Below, one piece after another: positions 40,900 through 49,816 of a stretch of 64,000 nt of DNA (its first letter is position 1; each line of letters begins with the position of its first letter). Made by a program: the position numbers and the translations under genes. Source of the DNA: Selenomonadales bacterium. Its GTDB lineage: Bacteria; Bacillota; UBA994. Location of the stretch: the NCBI GenBank assembly GCA_018335585.1, contig JAGXRZ010000010.1, forward strand, positions 1 through 64,000. Direction: 5' to 3'. The notes beneath the pieces were generated by a model, which worked only from the letters and a program-made list of their open reading frames with translations, had not been told where the DNA came from and ran no database searches.

Positions 40900-41972
40900 C
40901 GGAGTATTTTCAGCTATGTATTAACCCTGGCTCAACCTCGACTAAAATCTCGGTATTTAAAAGTGAAGAGCTCTTCATAGACGAGTCGCTCTCGCACAGC
41001 ACGGAGGAGCTTGCTCCTTTCCCACGCATCGGAGACCAGTACTCCTTTAGGCGGCGTGTCATCACCGAGTTCTTGGCCTCGCGAGGGTTTGATATTAAGC
41101 GGTTGAGTGCGGTAGTAGGCAGGGGGGGCTTACTCAAGCCCATCCCAAGCGGCACCTACCGCGTAACAGACGCCATGGTGCGCGACCTCAAGGAGGCCAA
41201 GCGAGGAGAGCATGCCAGCAACTTAGGCGGTCTGCTCGCGCGTGACCTAGCCGATACGTTAGGCATACCGGCCTTTATTGTCGACCCAGTGGTAGTAGAT
41301 GAATTGGAGCCCGTAGCGCGTATTTCCGGCCACCCCGAAATCGCGCGGCGCAGTATATTTCACGCGCTCAACCAAAAGGCTGTGGCCAAGCGCTTTGCGG
41401 CTGCGCAGGGGAAGGACTACCGCGATATTAACGCGATAGTAGCCCACCTTGGCGGAGGCATCTCAGTCGGCGCTCACTGCCGGGGTAAGGTCATTGACGT
41501 AAACAACGCACTTGACGGCGAAGGCCCGTTTTCACCGGAGCGCAGCGGTGGCCTGCCGTCCGGCGACCTCGCCAGACTATGCTATAGCGGTAAGTACAGC
41601 CACGACGACATTAAGAAGATGATCACAGGTCAGGGCGGCTTGGTCGCGTACCTCGGCACAAACGACGGGCGCGAAGTGCGGCGCCGCATGGAAGCCGGCG
41701 ACAGCTATGCGGGCTTGGTGTTTAGGGCGCTGGCCTATCAGGTAGCCAAAGAGATTGGGGCGATGGCGTCAGTTCTCTCGGGCAAGGTGGACGTCATTAT
41801 CCTGACGGGTGGGCTAGCTTTCGACAATACCTACCTAGTGCCGTGGATAAAAGAAGCTATTTCCTTTATCGGTCCCGTGGAGGTTATGCCCGGTGAGGGC
41901 GAGATGACGGCACTATGCGCCGGAGGACTACGCGTTCTGCGCGGTGAGGAGATAGCCAAAGACTATGAATGA
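40896..41972 (+). CDS. buk: Butyrate kinase (second copy)
   Basis: A 358-residue paralogue of the kinase at 38694, with CINPGSTSTKISVF, VVGRGGLLKPIPSGTYRV, GEHASNLGGLLARDLA, VAHLGGGISVGAH and DVIILTGGLAFDNTYL. The two copies are clearly diverged, so the duplication is not recent. This copy is coupled to ptb by a four-base overlap and to the following ATPase gene by 8 bases, which makes it the likely partner of ptb. Confidence 0.93.
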   Translation: MTEYFQLCINPGSTSTKISVFKSEELFIDESLSHSTEELAPFPRIGDQYSFRRRVITEFLASRGFDIKRLSAVVGRGGLLKPIPSGTYRVTDAMVRDLKEAKRGEHASNLGGLLARDLADTLGIPAFIVDPVVVDELEPVARISGHPEIARRSIFHALNQKAVAKRFAAAQGKDYRDINAIVAHLGGGISVGAHCRGKVIDVNNALDGEGPFSPERSGGLPSGDLARLCYSGKYSHDDIKKMITGQGGLVAYLGTNDGREVRRRMEAGDSYAGLVFRALAYQVAKEIGAMASVLSGKVDVIILTGGLAFDNTYLVPWIKEAISFIGPVEVMPGEGEMTALCAGGLRVLRGEEIAKDYE

Positions 41973-42648
41973 ACCCGCTCTCAACCGGATATCGGTTATT
42001 GTGGGCGGCTATGGTAGCGGCAAAACGGAAGTTGCCATTAACCTAAGCCTACTCAAGCGAGCGCGGAGTGCAGCTTCCACACCTGTGGAGTTAATCGATC
42101 TCGACATTGTCAACCCCTACTTTCGTAGCCGCGACCAAGCCCTAGAGCTTTCTAAGCGCAACGTCGATATCGTGGCACCGGCGGCGTGGATACGCCACGC
42201 TGATTTGCCGGCGCTGCCTGCTGCGGTAAGCGGCAGTATCTACAGCCGCGAGAAACAGGTGGTCATTGACGTAGGAGGTGACCCCGCCGGTGCAACCGCA
42301 CTTGGGCGCTACAGCCGCGAGATTGTAGCAGAACAGCATGATGTGCTTATGGTAGTCAATCCCTACCGACCGCACACGCAGACGGTCAAAGAAGTCTTAG
42401 TGCTACAGAAGCTCATCGAAGAAAAGTCGCGCCTTAAGGTTACAGCCTTTGTCAATAACGCTAACCTCATGTCGTTCACCGAACTAGCTCACCTCGAACG
42501 GGGGAGGCGCCTGCTCGATGAGCTGTATGCAGAAACGGGCATCCCCACGGCGTTTACTTGCTGCGTGCCGTCGCTTATGCCTGCGGTCAACGAGAAGTGG
42601 CCGGCAAGTGCCGTGCTTCCTTTGTACTTGACTACCGATTTCCTTTAG
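41965..42648 (+). CDS. P-loop ATPase of unknown function in the ptb-buk-vor operon
   Basis: A 227-residue soluble protein with a Walker A loop VIVGGYGSGKTEVAINLS and an IDLDIVNPYFRSRD segment recalling ParA/MinD or CobQ-like NTPases, followed by VVIDVGGDPAGATALGRY as the Walker B region. No DNA-binding domain or partner is evident. It sits between butyrate kinase and the oxidoreductase in one apparent operon, suggesting a maturation or regulatory role in this pathway. I do not recognise a characterised family. Confidence 0.7.
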   Translation: MNEPALNRISVIVGGYGSGKTEVAINLSLLKRARSAASTPVELIDLDIVNPYFRSRDQALELSKRNVDIVAPAAWIRHADLPALPAAVSGSIYSREKQVVIDVGGDPAGATALGRYSREIVAEQHDVLMVVNPYRPHTQTVKEVLVLQKLIEEKSRLKVTAFVNNANLMSFTELAHLERGRRLLDELYAETGIPTAFTCCVPSLMPAVNEKWPASAVLPLYLTTDFL

Positions 42649-42669
42649 AATAACGAGGAGGTTCACGCT

Positions 42670-42873
42670 GTGGCAAAAGTAACTTTCAACGAAGAAAGGT
42701 GCAAGGGCTGTGAGCTCTGCACCGCAGTCTGTCCGGTCAAGATTGTCGTGATGGCCGACCGGATTAACCGCCGCGGGTTTCGCCCGGCAATGGTCATCGA
42801 AATGCACAAGTGCATAGCTTGTGCGGCTTGTGCGCGCATCTGTCCTGATGCCGTCATTGAAGTAGAGAGATAG
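42670..42873 (+). CDS. 2-oxoacid:ferredoxin oxidoreductase, delta (ferredoxin) subunit
   Basis: A 67-residue 2[4Fe-4S] ferredoxin with CKGCELCTAVCPVKI and CIACAACARICPDAV. It passes electrons from the TPP enzyme to soluble ferredoxin. The GTG start has GAGGAGG upstream, and the alpha subunit follows after ten bases. Confidence 0.92.
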   Translation: MAKVTFNEERCKGCELCTAVCPVKIVVMADRINRRGFRPAMVIEMHKCIACAACARICPDAVIEVER

Positions 42874-42883
42874 GAGGCTTCAC

Positions 42884-43948
42884 ATGGGCGAACGTGTCTT
42901 AATGAAGGGAAATGAGGCGATTGGGGAAGCAGCCATTCAGGCTGGATGCCGCTTCTTTTTTGGCTACCCCATTACGCCGCAGAACGAGTTACCGGAGTAT
43001 ATGTCTCGCCGCATGCCGCAGGTGGAAGGCACCTTCGTGCAAGCCGAAAGCGAAGTTGCCGCTATCAACATGGTGTACGGAGCTGCGGGGGCCGGCGCAA
43101 GAGCTATGACCTCATCCTCTAGCCCCGGAATTAGTCTCAAACAGGAGGGCATTTCCTACCTCGCCGGTGCGGAACTGCCGGCGGTAATCGTCAACATCGT
43201 GCGCGGCGGCCCCGGGTTAGGCAGCATTCAGCCGAGCCAAGGCGACTACTTCCAGGCGGTGAAGGGCGGCGGGCACGGAGACTACCGCTTGTTGGTGTTC
43301 GCGCCCGCTAATTTGCAGGAGGCAGTTGACCTAGTGACAGAGGCCTTCGATTTGGCAGACTTGTATCGTAACCCGGTGTTAATCCTAGGCGATGGCCTGC
43401 TTGGGCAGATGATGGAGCCGGTGGAATTTCGCAAGCTGCAAAGTCGTGAGCTGCCGCCTAAGACTTGGGCCACCACAGGCATGCGCCATCACCCAGGCAA
43501 GAACATCGTTAACTCGTTAGTGTTAGACGCACCGGGCCTTGAGAAGCACAACCTGCACCTGCAGGCAAAGTACGCCCGCATGCAGCGCGAAGAACAGAGA
43601 GCAGAAATGCTCCACTGCGAGGATGCCGAGGTAGTTATTGTCGCTTACGGTTCTACGGCTCGCATTGCCAAGACCGCAGTGGCAAGTCTGCGTCAAGCAG
43701 GGGTTAAAGTGGGCCTCTTTAGGCCGATCACCCTCTGGCCTTTCCCGACTATGGCCCTCGGTCAACTCGTGCCTCAAGTCAAAGCTCTGCTCACGGTGGA
43801 GATGAGTGCAGGGCAGATGGTTGAAGACGTCAGGCTGGTAGTTAACGGCGCTAAGCCTGTGCACTTCTACGGGCGCATGGGCGGCATGGTGCCGACACCT
43901 GAGGAGATTAGCGCGGAGTGCTTGAAAGTGATAGGGGGTGCTAGGTAG
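42884..43948 (+). CDS. 2-oxoacid:ferredoxin oxidoreductase, alpha subunit (VorB/KorA type)
   Basis: A 354-residue subunit of a CoA-dependent 2-oxoacid oxidoreductase. It has [60 protein letters not shown] condensed in the usual KorA/VorB pattern, [15 protein letters not shown] and [10 protein letters not shown]. With ptb and buk adjacent, branched-chain 2-oxoacids are more likely substrates than 2-oxoglutarate, but the sequence alone does not decide this. Confidence 0.9.
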   Translation: MGERVLMKGNEAIGEAAIQAGCRFFFGYPITPQNELPEYMSRRMPQVEGTFVQAESEVAAINMVYGAAGAGARAMTSSSSPGISLKQEGISYLAGAELPAVIVNIVRGGPGLGSIQPSQGDYFQAVKGGGHGDYRLLVFAPANLQEAVDLVTEAFDLADLYRNPVLILGDGLLGQMMEPVEFRKLQSRELPPKTWATTGMRHHPGKNIVNSLVLDAPGLEKHNLHLQAKYARMQREEQRAEMLHCEDAEVVIVAYGSTARIAKTAVASLRQAGVKVGLFRPITLWPFPTMALGQLVPQVKALLTVEMSAGQMVEDVRLVVNGAKPVHFYGRMGGMVPTPEEISAECLKVIGGAR

Positions 43949-44700
43949 TGGCGAAGGTTTTCGCGCGTCCCGAATCTCTGGTGGATATGCAGAGCCACTA
44001 CTGTCCGGGCTGTACGCATGGTATTATTCATCGCTTGATTGCCGAGGTTATGGACGAGCTTAAGTTTACCGACCGTGCCATCGGAGTGGCTCCCGTGGGA
44101 TGTGCCGTGCTCGGCTACATGTATTTTGCCTGCGATATGCAAGAGGCGGCGCATGGCCGTGCCCCCGCCGTGGCTACAGGCATTAAGAGAGTGGTTCCCG
44201 ACGGCGTGGTCTTTACCTATCAGGGCGACGGCGACCTCGCGTCCATCGGCTGCGCCGAGATTGTCCACGCTGCCGCTCGCGGGGAGAACATCACTACTAT
44301 TTTTGTCAACAACGGCATCTACGGCATGACGGGGGGCCAGATGGCACCCACGACTTTGCCAGGCGACAAGACCTCAACCTCGCCCTACGGGCGCGATACC
44401 AGAAAGCAGGGTTTCCCCATTAAGGTCGCGGAGATGTTGTCCACCCTAGATGGCCCTGCCTACATCGCCCGCGTCAGCGTACACAGTGTGCCAAACATCG
44501 TGCGCGCGCGGCGAGCCATTAAGAAGGCGTTTGAGTATCAAATCGCGGGGAAAGGGTTTACCTTAGTCGAGGTGCTCTCTACCTGCCCGACAAACTGGGG
44601 CCTGACGCCGCTTGAGGCGTTAGATAAGGTGACGAAAGACATGCTGCCGTACTATCCGTTAGGCGAGTACAAGGACGTCGAGGCAGGTGCGAAAAAATGA
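43948..44700 (+). CDS. 2-oxoacid:ferredoxin oxidoreductase, beta subunit (TPP-binding)
   Basis: A 250-residue subunit with the Fe-S/TPP start [33 protein letters not shown], the TPP motif [19 protein letters not shown] and the metal-binding [16 protein letters not shown]. The GTG start overlaps the final base of the alpha stop codon; the stop overlaps the gamma gene. Confidence 0.92.
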   Translation: MAKVFARPESLVDMQSHYCPGCTHGIIHRLIAEVMDELKFTDRAIGVAPVGCAVLGYMYFACDMQEAAHGRAPAVATGIKRVVPDGVVFTYQGDGDLASIGCAEIVHAAARGENITTIFVNNGIYGMTGGQMAPTTLPGDKTSTSPYGRDTRKQGFPIKVAEMLSTLDGPAYIARVSVHSVPNIVRARRAIKKAFEYQIAGKGFTLVEVLSTCPTNWGLTPLEALDKVTKDMLPYYPLGEYKDVEAGAKK

Positions 44701-45236
44701 CTTATGAAGTTGTGATGGCGGGTTTCGGCGGACAGGGCGTAATGCTCATGGGACAGCTCTTGGCGTACGCAGGTATGGTGCATGGCAAACAGGTGTCGTG
44801 GATGCCTTCATATGGGCCGGAAATGCGCGGCGGCACCGCGAACTGCACCGTTATTGTCGCGGATGAGGTAGTGGGGTCACCGGTTGTGGCACAGCCTTAT
44901 GCCGTGGTGGCGCTCAATCGCCCGTCGCTCGACAAGTTTGAAGGCGCAGTGCGACCCGGCGGCGTGCTTATCTACAATGAATCGCTTATCAGTACGCCTC
45001 CCACCCGCAGCGATATTACGGTAGTACCAGTGGCGGCTAACCACATTGCCGACGAGCTGGGCAACGTGAAAGTAGCCAATATGGTTGCGCTGGGGGCATT
45101 GCTCAAAGTTACCGACCTGGTTCCTATGGACTGCGTGGTCGCGGCGCTTAAAAAAGCGCTGCCGGCACATCGCCAAGACATGGTGGCCGTTAACCTCGCG
45201 GCCATCGAGCGCGGACAACAAGCCGCCGAAAGGTAA
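44697..45236 (+). CDS. 2-oxoacid:ferredoxin oxidoreductase, gamma subunit
   Basis: A 179-residue subunit with the signature [21 protein letters not shown] and [19 protein letters not shown], typical of KorC/VorA gamma chains. It completes a four-subunit enzyme (delta, alpha, beta, gamma) and overlaps beta by four bases (ATGA). Confidence 0.92.
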   Translation: MTYEVVMAGFGGQGVMLMGQLLAYAGMVHGKQVSWMPSYGPEMRGGTANCTVIVADEVVGSPVVAQPYAVVALNRPSLDKFEGAVRPGGVLIYNESLISTPPTRSDITVVPVAANHIADELGNVKVANMVALGALLKVTDLVPMDCVVAALKKALPAHRQDMVAVNLAAIERGQQAAER

Positions 45237-45244
45237 TCTTCGCG

Positions 45245-45283
45245 TCTCCTTGGCGCATACCATTGTAGTAGTGTCCAAGGAGA
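45245..45283 (+). other. Hairpin that covers a ribosome binding site before spoIIM
   Basis: TCTCCTTGG (45245-45253) and CCAAGGAGA (45275-45283) form a perfect 9 bp stem with a 21-base loop. The 3' arm contains AAGGAG, although a second G-rich site (GGGAGGG, 45284-45290) lies between it and the GTG. There is no T run, so it is not an ordinary terminator. Confidence 0.5.
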
Positions 45284-45296
45284 GGGAGGGGATCCT

Positions 45297-45911
45297 GTGA
45301 TCCCAAGGGCTGTGCTAGATCATTGCCGTGAGCGGTGGCTCGCCTATTGCATTGCCGTCACTGCCTTTGTCGCAGGTTCTGTCGCCGGAGCAGTGGCTGT
45401 CAGGGCCATGCCGCCGAAACAGCAACAAGACCTTATGGGGTATCTCGACAAGTACATTGAAGGCATACTAGTAGGAAACATAGAGCCTGCGGCATGGCAG
45501 AGCGTGCAGATAGCTAATCTGCAGGCAGTGGCCTTCCTCTGGCTCTCTGGTCTTATAGTGGTAGGAGTGATAGGCATACTTGCCGTTCTCGTTCTGCGCG
45601 GTTTCGTCATTGGCTTTAGCGTAGGCTTTTTGGTGGTGGAAATGCAGGCGGAAGGGCTGCTGTTTGCGGCAGCGGCAATTCTCCCGCACAATCTACTGGC
45701 GGTGCCGTCATTGATCGTCATTGGAGCTTTGGGCATCGCGTTCTCCCTGCGCATGGCCTTTGGGCAGAAGGCGCGTGGGACAAGGGAGCGGCGTCCGGTT
45801 GCTCACTACACAGTAAGCGTTTTGTTTGTCGCGCTGTTTATTGCGGCGGCGGGCCTAATCGAAGCATTCGTTACACCTGTCTTTATTAGGGCTATCGCCG
45901 CTTTGCTCTAG
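45297..45911 (+). CDS. spoIIM: Stage II sporulation protein M
   Basis: Membrane component of the SpoIID-SpoIIM-SpoIIP engulfment machine. The 204-residue protein has an N-terminal membrane segment (YCIAVTAFVAGSVAGAVAV), an extracytoplasmic stretch and several further segments including LRGFVIGFSVGFLVVEMQ and LPHNLLAVPSLIVIG, which match the family. A CATACCAT at 45256-45263 resembles a sigma-E -10 element, with no convincing -35. Confidence 0.9.
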   Translation: MIPRAVLDHCRERWLAYCIAVTAFVAGSVAGAVAVRAMPPKQQQDLMGYLDKYIEGILVGNIEPAAWQSVQIANLQAVAFLWLSGLIVVGVIGILAVLVLRGFVIGFSVGFLVVEMQAEGLLFAAAAILPHNLLAVPSLIVIGALGIAFSLRMAFGQKARGTRERRPVAHYTVSVLFVALFIAAAGLIEAFVTPVFIRAIAALL

Positions 45912-45977
45912 GACATTGCCTGGGAAATAGACTTAATGCGACAGGAATCCGCCATATCCGACAACAAGGAGTCGATT

Positions 45978-47123
45978 ATGGGAAGTAGAGCCAAATTCGT
46001 TGTGGCGCTCTTGCTGGTGATTTCGGTGATGACAGGCAGTGCAGAAGCCCTGGCCATTAACAGCCCACGGGCCGTACTTGTCACGCCTGAACGAGCAGAA
46101 GCCCTCTGGAGCAGAGCGGCCACAGCCCGCCACGCCCCGGCAAGCTTAACTAAGGTGCTGACAACCGTCTTAGCCGTTGAGTCCGGCAGGCTACATGAGC
46201 AAGTCGTGATTAGCCCTCGCGCCGCGGCCGTAGGCGGTTCTGCACTGCATGTGCGCGCGGGTGAAAAATACACTCTGCGCGAACTGGTCTATGCCGCCAT
46301 GCTAATCAGCGCTAATGACGCGTCAGCCGCCATTGCCGAGCACTTAGGTGGTAGCCTCGCCGGGTTTACGGCGATGATGAACACAAGGGCGGCGGAGCTT
46401 GGCATGACTAACTCGCGGTTCGCCAATGCGCACGGACTACCTGACCGTGAGCAGTTTTCCACAGCGGGGGATTTAGCTCGCCTGGGGTTGCATGCGGCTA
46501 CCCTGCCTGAGTTTCTTGCGATTGCAGGACGGGAACGCTTTACGCTAGCTAACGGACGGGTCCTAATAAACCAAAACAGGCTGCTTGGGACCCTCCCGGG
46601 AGTAGTAGGAGGTAAGACCGGCTTTACAGATGAAGCAGGGCAATGCCTGCTCCTCATTGCCAAACGCGACAACCTTACCTTAGTTAGTGTGGTCTTGGGT
46701 GCCCAGGGCGCAGAAATGTGGTCTGACAGCACGGCCCTCATGGAGCATGGGTTTGCTGGCTTCCTGCGCGAGGTTCTCATTCGCGGCAGACAGACGCTCG
46801 GCGTCATAGATATCCCACTGGCGGGGCAAGTGCTCTTAGTGGCAGAGCGCGAGCTAACCCGCACGATTGCCCGTGCCGAACGAGGGGAGTATAATACTGA
46901 GCTTAGGGTACTGCCACGCCTGTTCCCACCATTGCGCCCCGGCGCGAAGCTAGGCGAGGTGGTTGTTACGCAGGGAGAGCAAGAGATTGGGCGCGTGAAC
47001 ATTACCGTGCCGACCCATATTCCCCTATTAACTTCCACTCGCGCCTTAGGAATCGCCGGTGCGGTTAGCCTGGGCCTTGCCCTAAAGGTACTGATGCGGA
47101 GGCGAAGAAAGTGCAGAAAGTGA
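45978..47123 (+). CDS. D-alanyl-D-alanine carboxypeptidase (S11 family, penicillin-binding)
   Basis: A 381-residue cell-wall enzyme that trims the terminal D-Ala of muropeptides. It has a signal peptide (FVVALLLVISVMTGSAEALA), the catalytic SxxK in PASLTKVL, SxN in LISANDASAA and KTG in GVVGGKTGFTDEAG, plus a C-terminal membrane anchor (ALGIAGAVSLGLALKVLM). ATG 45978 has AAGGAG upstream and gives a normal signal peptide. It is one of two such enzymes in the window and overlaps ddl by 13 bases. Confidence 0.92.
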   Translation: MGSRAKFVVALLLVISVMTGSAEALAINSPRAVLVTPERAEALWSRAATARHAPASLTKVLTTVLAVESGRLHEQVVISPRAAAVGGSALHVRAGEKYTLRELVYAAMLISANDASAAIAEHLGGSLAGFTAMMNTRAAELGMTNSRFANAHGLPDREQFSTAGDLARLGLHAATLPEFLAIAGRERFTLANGRVLINQNRLLGTLPGVVGGKTGFTDEAGQCLLLIAKRDNLTLVSVVLGAQGAEMWSDSTALMEHGFAGFLREVLIRGRQTLGVIDIPLAGQVLLVAERELTRTIARAERGEYNTELRVLPRLFPPLRPGAKLGEVVVTQGEQEIGRVNITVPTHIPLLTSTRALGIAGAVSLGLALKVLMRRRRKCRK

Positions 47124-48166
47124 TAGTCCTCTTTGGTGGTCGCTCTGCCGAACACGAGGTTTCCGTCCGGTCGGCTGCTTCAGTGCTGGCAGCTTTAGAC
47201 GTCACTCGTTACGTGGCCCTGCCTGTGGGCATCAGTAAGTGCGGGCGCTGGCAAGCCGGGCTAGACCCCCGCTCTATCTTGGCGGCAAACGAAACAGCCG
47301 TACCCGAGCCGCATGGCGACGAGTATATGGGCCCTATCGCCCGCATTCTGGCGCAGGCGGACGTCATTTTCCCCGTACTCCATGGGCCTTTTGGGGAGGA
47401 TGGCAGTATGCAGGGCTTGTTCGAGGTAGTTGACAAGCCTTATGTCGGCTCAGGCGTGACTGCCTCGGCCTTAGGTATGGACAAGGTGTTTCAAAAGACA
47501 CTGTATCGCTGTGCAGGTCTTCCGGTAGTAGACTTTGTCTGGTGCTCGCGCAAAGTATATACAGGGGAACCGGATGCGTTCCACCTAGAGGTAGAACAAG
47601 CAGTAGGCTTCCCGTGCTTTGTCAAACCGGCCAACATGGGCTCGAGCGTTGGCATTAATAAGGCCAACAACCGCGACGAGCTCAGGCAAGCCATCGCGGT
47701 AGCCTTGCGTTACGACAATAAAGTAATGGTGGAGCGGGCCGTTAAGGGACGCGAAATTGAGTGCAGCGTGCTGGGGAACGAGGATTTAAGTAGTTCGTTG
47801 CCCGGTGAGATAGTGCCAAGCGGGGAGTTTTACGATTACACCGCCAAGTACTTGCAACCATCTACTCTGCATGTGCGGGCGGAGCTTTTGCCCGAGCAAA
47901 CTCACCGTGTAAGAGAACTGGCGATGCGCGCGCATGAGCTTCTCGGCTGTGCCGGCCTCTCCCGCGTAGACTTTTTCTTACTAGAAGACGGCACCGTCTA
48001 CGTGAATGAACTCAACACCATGCCCGGCTTTACGAGTATCAGTATGTACCCTAAGATGTGGGAGGCTTCCGGCCTGCCTTACACCGAGCTAATCACCCGC
48101 CTCATCGAACTAGCCTTTGCCAGACACCGGGATGGGTGCAGGATTTCCGTCGACTATCGCGAATAG
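47111..48166 (+). CDS. ddl: D-alanine--D-alanine ligase
   Basis: ATP-grasp ligase producing D-Ala-D-Ala for peptidoglycan. The 351 residues include VLFGGRSAEHEVSVRSA, VLHGPFGEDGSMQGLFE, PCFVKPANMGSSVGINKA, REIECSVLGN and VNELNTMPGFTSISMYP. The GTG start lies inside the carboxypeptidase gene, coupling synthesis and trimming of the same dipeptide. Confidence 0.95.
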   Translation: MQKVIVLFGGRSAEHEVSVRSAASVLAALDVTRYVALPVGISKCGRWQAGLDPRSILAANETAVPEPHGDEYMGPIARILAQADVIFPVLHGPFGEDGSMQGLFEVVDKPYVGSGVTASALGMDKVFQKTLYRCAGLPVVDFVWCSRKVYTGEPDAFHLEVEQAVGFPCFVKPANMGSSVGINKANNRDELRQAIAVALRYDNKVMVERAVKGREIECSVLGNEDLSSSLPGEIVPSGEFYDYTAKYLQPSTLHVRAELLPEQTHRVRELAMRAHELLGCAGLSRVDFFLLEDGTVYVNELNTMPGFTSISMYPKMWEASGLPYTELITRLIELAFARHRDGCRISVDYRE

Positions 48167-48197
48167 GAGCACATTGAGATTACGTGGGAGGTGCGTT

Positions 48198-49409
48198 ATG
48201 AGTTTATCCCTATCGCGGCGCGGGCTTCAGATTCCTGCGTCGCCTATCCGCAAGCTGGTACCGTTCGCGGACGAAGCTAAGAGCCGCGGCACGAAGGTGT
48301 ACCATTTAAACATCGGACAGCCGGACATCGAAACGCCGGCTGAGATGTGGGACAAGATCAAGAACTACGACGAAAAGGTGTTAGCCTACGGCCCTTCTAA
48401 CGGTCTCCTGGAGTTTCGCAAGGGGCTCGCGCAGTACTACGCACGCTTCGGTGTTAATGTCTCCCCGGCCGAGATTATCGTGACGACCGGTGGCAGCGAA
48501 GCCCTGCTGTTTGCGATGCTCGCTACGTGCGATGCGGGCGACGAAGTCTTAGTGCCTGAGCCCTTCTATGCAAACTACAACGGATTTGCGGTTTATGGCG
48601 ACATCAAGGTAGTGCCGGTAACAGCACAGGCTGAGGACGGGTTTAGGCTGCCGTGTAAATCGCGCTTTGTCGAGAAGATTACCCCACGCACTAAAGCCAT
48701 CTTGCTTAGTAACCCCGGCAACCCAACCGGTGTTGTCTATACCCAGGGCGAGCTAGAAGTATTGGCAACACTCGCGCGTGAGCACGACCTCTACATCATT
48801 GCCGACGAAGTCTATCGTGAGTTTGTCTACGACGGGGAACGGTATACGAGCATAATGTCTCTGCCCGGCATTGACCAGCATGCCATTATTGCCGACAGCA
48901 TCAGCAAGCGCTTTAGTGCCTGCGGTGCGCGCATCGGCAATGTCGTGAGCAAGAATAAGCAGCTGATGGACTCGATTATGAAGTTTGCGCAAGCGCGCCT
49001 ATGCCCGCCGACACTCGAACAAATCGGTGCCGTCGGGGCTCTCAGTGTGCCTGATTCTTATTTCGAAGCAGTTTTGACGGAGTACCAGGAACGCCGCAAC
49101 ATAGTCTATAACGGGATTATGCAAATCGAGGGCGCCGTATGCAAGCCTCCCAAGGGAGCCTTCTATGTCATCGCCAAGTTACCTATCGACGACGGGGATG
49201 CTTTCGCGGAGTGGATGCTAAGCAGCTTTTCCTTAGATGGGGCGACTACCATGGTCGCGCCTGCCGCCGGGTTCTATGCCACAGAGGGGTTGGGTCGGGA
49301 TGAGGTTCGCTTGGCCTACGTCTTAAACACCGACGATTTAAAACACGCCATGCAGATACTTGCCGCGGGTGTAAAGGAGTACAGAGCGAAAGTAATGCGC
49401 GTGAACTAA
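48198..49409 (+). CDS. Class I pyridoxal-phosphate aminotransferase (aspartate aminotransferase-like)
   Basis: A 403-residue fold-type I aminotransferase with YHLNIGQPDIETPAEM, VTTGGSEALLFAML, LLSNPGNPTGVVYT, IIADEVYREFVYDG and the PLP lysine region SISKRFSACGARIG. AspC/AspAT subgroup Ib is the closest pattern; amino acid specificity is not clear. ATG 48198 has GGGAGGTG upstream, and the longer frame runs back into ddl. Confidence 0.88.
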   Translation: MSLSLSRRGLQIPASPIRKLVPFADEAKSRGTKVYHLNIGQPDIETPAEMWDKIKNYDEKVLAYGPSNGLLEFRKGLAQYYARFGVNVSPAEIIVTTGGSEALLFAMLATCDAGDEVLVPEPFYANYNGFAVYGDIKVVPVTAQAEDGFRLPCKSRFVEKITPRTKAILLSNPGNPTGVVYTQGELEVLATLAREHDLYIIADEVYREFVYDGERYTSIMSLPGIDQHAIIADSISKRFSACGARIGNVVSKNKQLMDSIMKFAQARLCPPTLEQIGAVGALSVPDSYFEAVLTEYQERRNIVYNGIMQIEGAVCKPPKGAFYVIAKLPIDDGDAFAEWMLSSFSLDGATTMVAPAAGFYATEGLGRDEVRLAYVLNTDDLKHAMQILAAGVKEYRAKVMRVN

Positions 49410-49478
49410 GCCGTTCTAGCCCCCGCCTTGGCGGCATACGCTGTATTAAACAGTGTTGGCGCCAAGGAGGGGAATGGC

Positions 49479-49724
49479 GTGTGGGTGGTGACGGTTGGTC
49501 CCTTCCGGGGGAAGCGGGCGCGTACCGCGAAGATTCTAGGCATGGCCGCGCTCTTGATTTTGCTGACTGCTCTCTTGTGGCAGGCGCTTGATGTAGTGTT
49601 GGCACCGACGCCGCCTCCCCACCCGGTTGTGGGTACCGGCGCAGGTGCGGAAGAACCCCTAGTCGAGACGGTGTTTCAGCGCATACTCACACATCTGCGC
49701 AACTGGTATACCGACGGCTTTTGA
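49479..49724 (+). CDS. Small single-span membrane protein, position of YqzK
   Basis: An 81-residue protein with one membrane segment (ILGMAALLILLTALLWQALDVV), a proline-rich stretch (PTPPPHP) and a C-terminal helix (VFQRILTHLRNWY). I do not recognise the sequence. In Bacillus the slot before xerD holds yqzK, also a small one-span protein, so it may be a distant equivalent. GTG 49479 is chosen because AAGGAGG lies eight bases before it. Confidence 0.6.
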   Translation: MWVVTVGPFRGKRARTAKILGMAALLILLTALLWQALDVVLAPTPPPHPVVGTGAGAEEPLVETVFQRILTHLRNWYTDGF

Positions 49725-49749
49725 CCCCTGTTTAGGGGGTCTTTGTTTA
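49724..49749 (+). terminator. Rho-independent terminator before xerD
   Basis: ACCCC (49724-49728), loop TGTTTAG, GGGGT (49736-49740), then CTTTGTTT. The stem is short but GC-rich and starts at the stop codon of the preceding small gene. Confidence 0.7.
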
Positions 49750-49816
49750 TCTAGGGGAAGGAATTGCTCGCTCTGTGTGGAATACTAAGAGAGAGACTAT
49801 TCTTAAGGGGAACGTT

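Noticed and set aside
49456-49465. TTGGCGCCAA palindrome before the YqzK-position gene as a third masking hairpin
   Set aside because: A 10 bp perfect palindrome has no loop and cannot form a stable RNA hairpin by itself.
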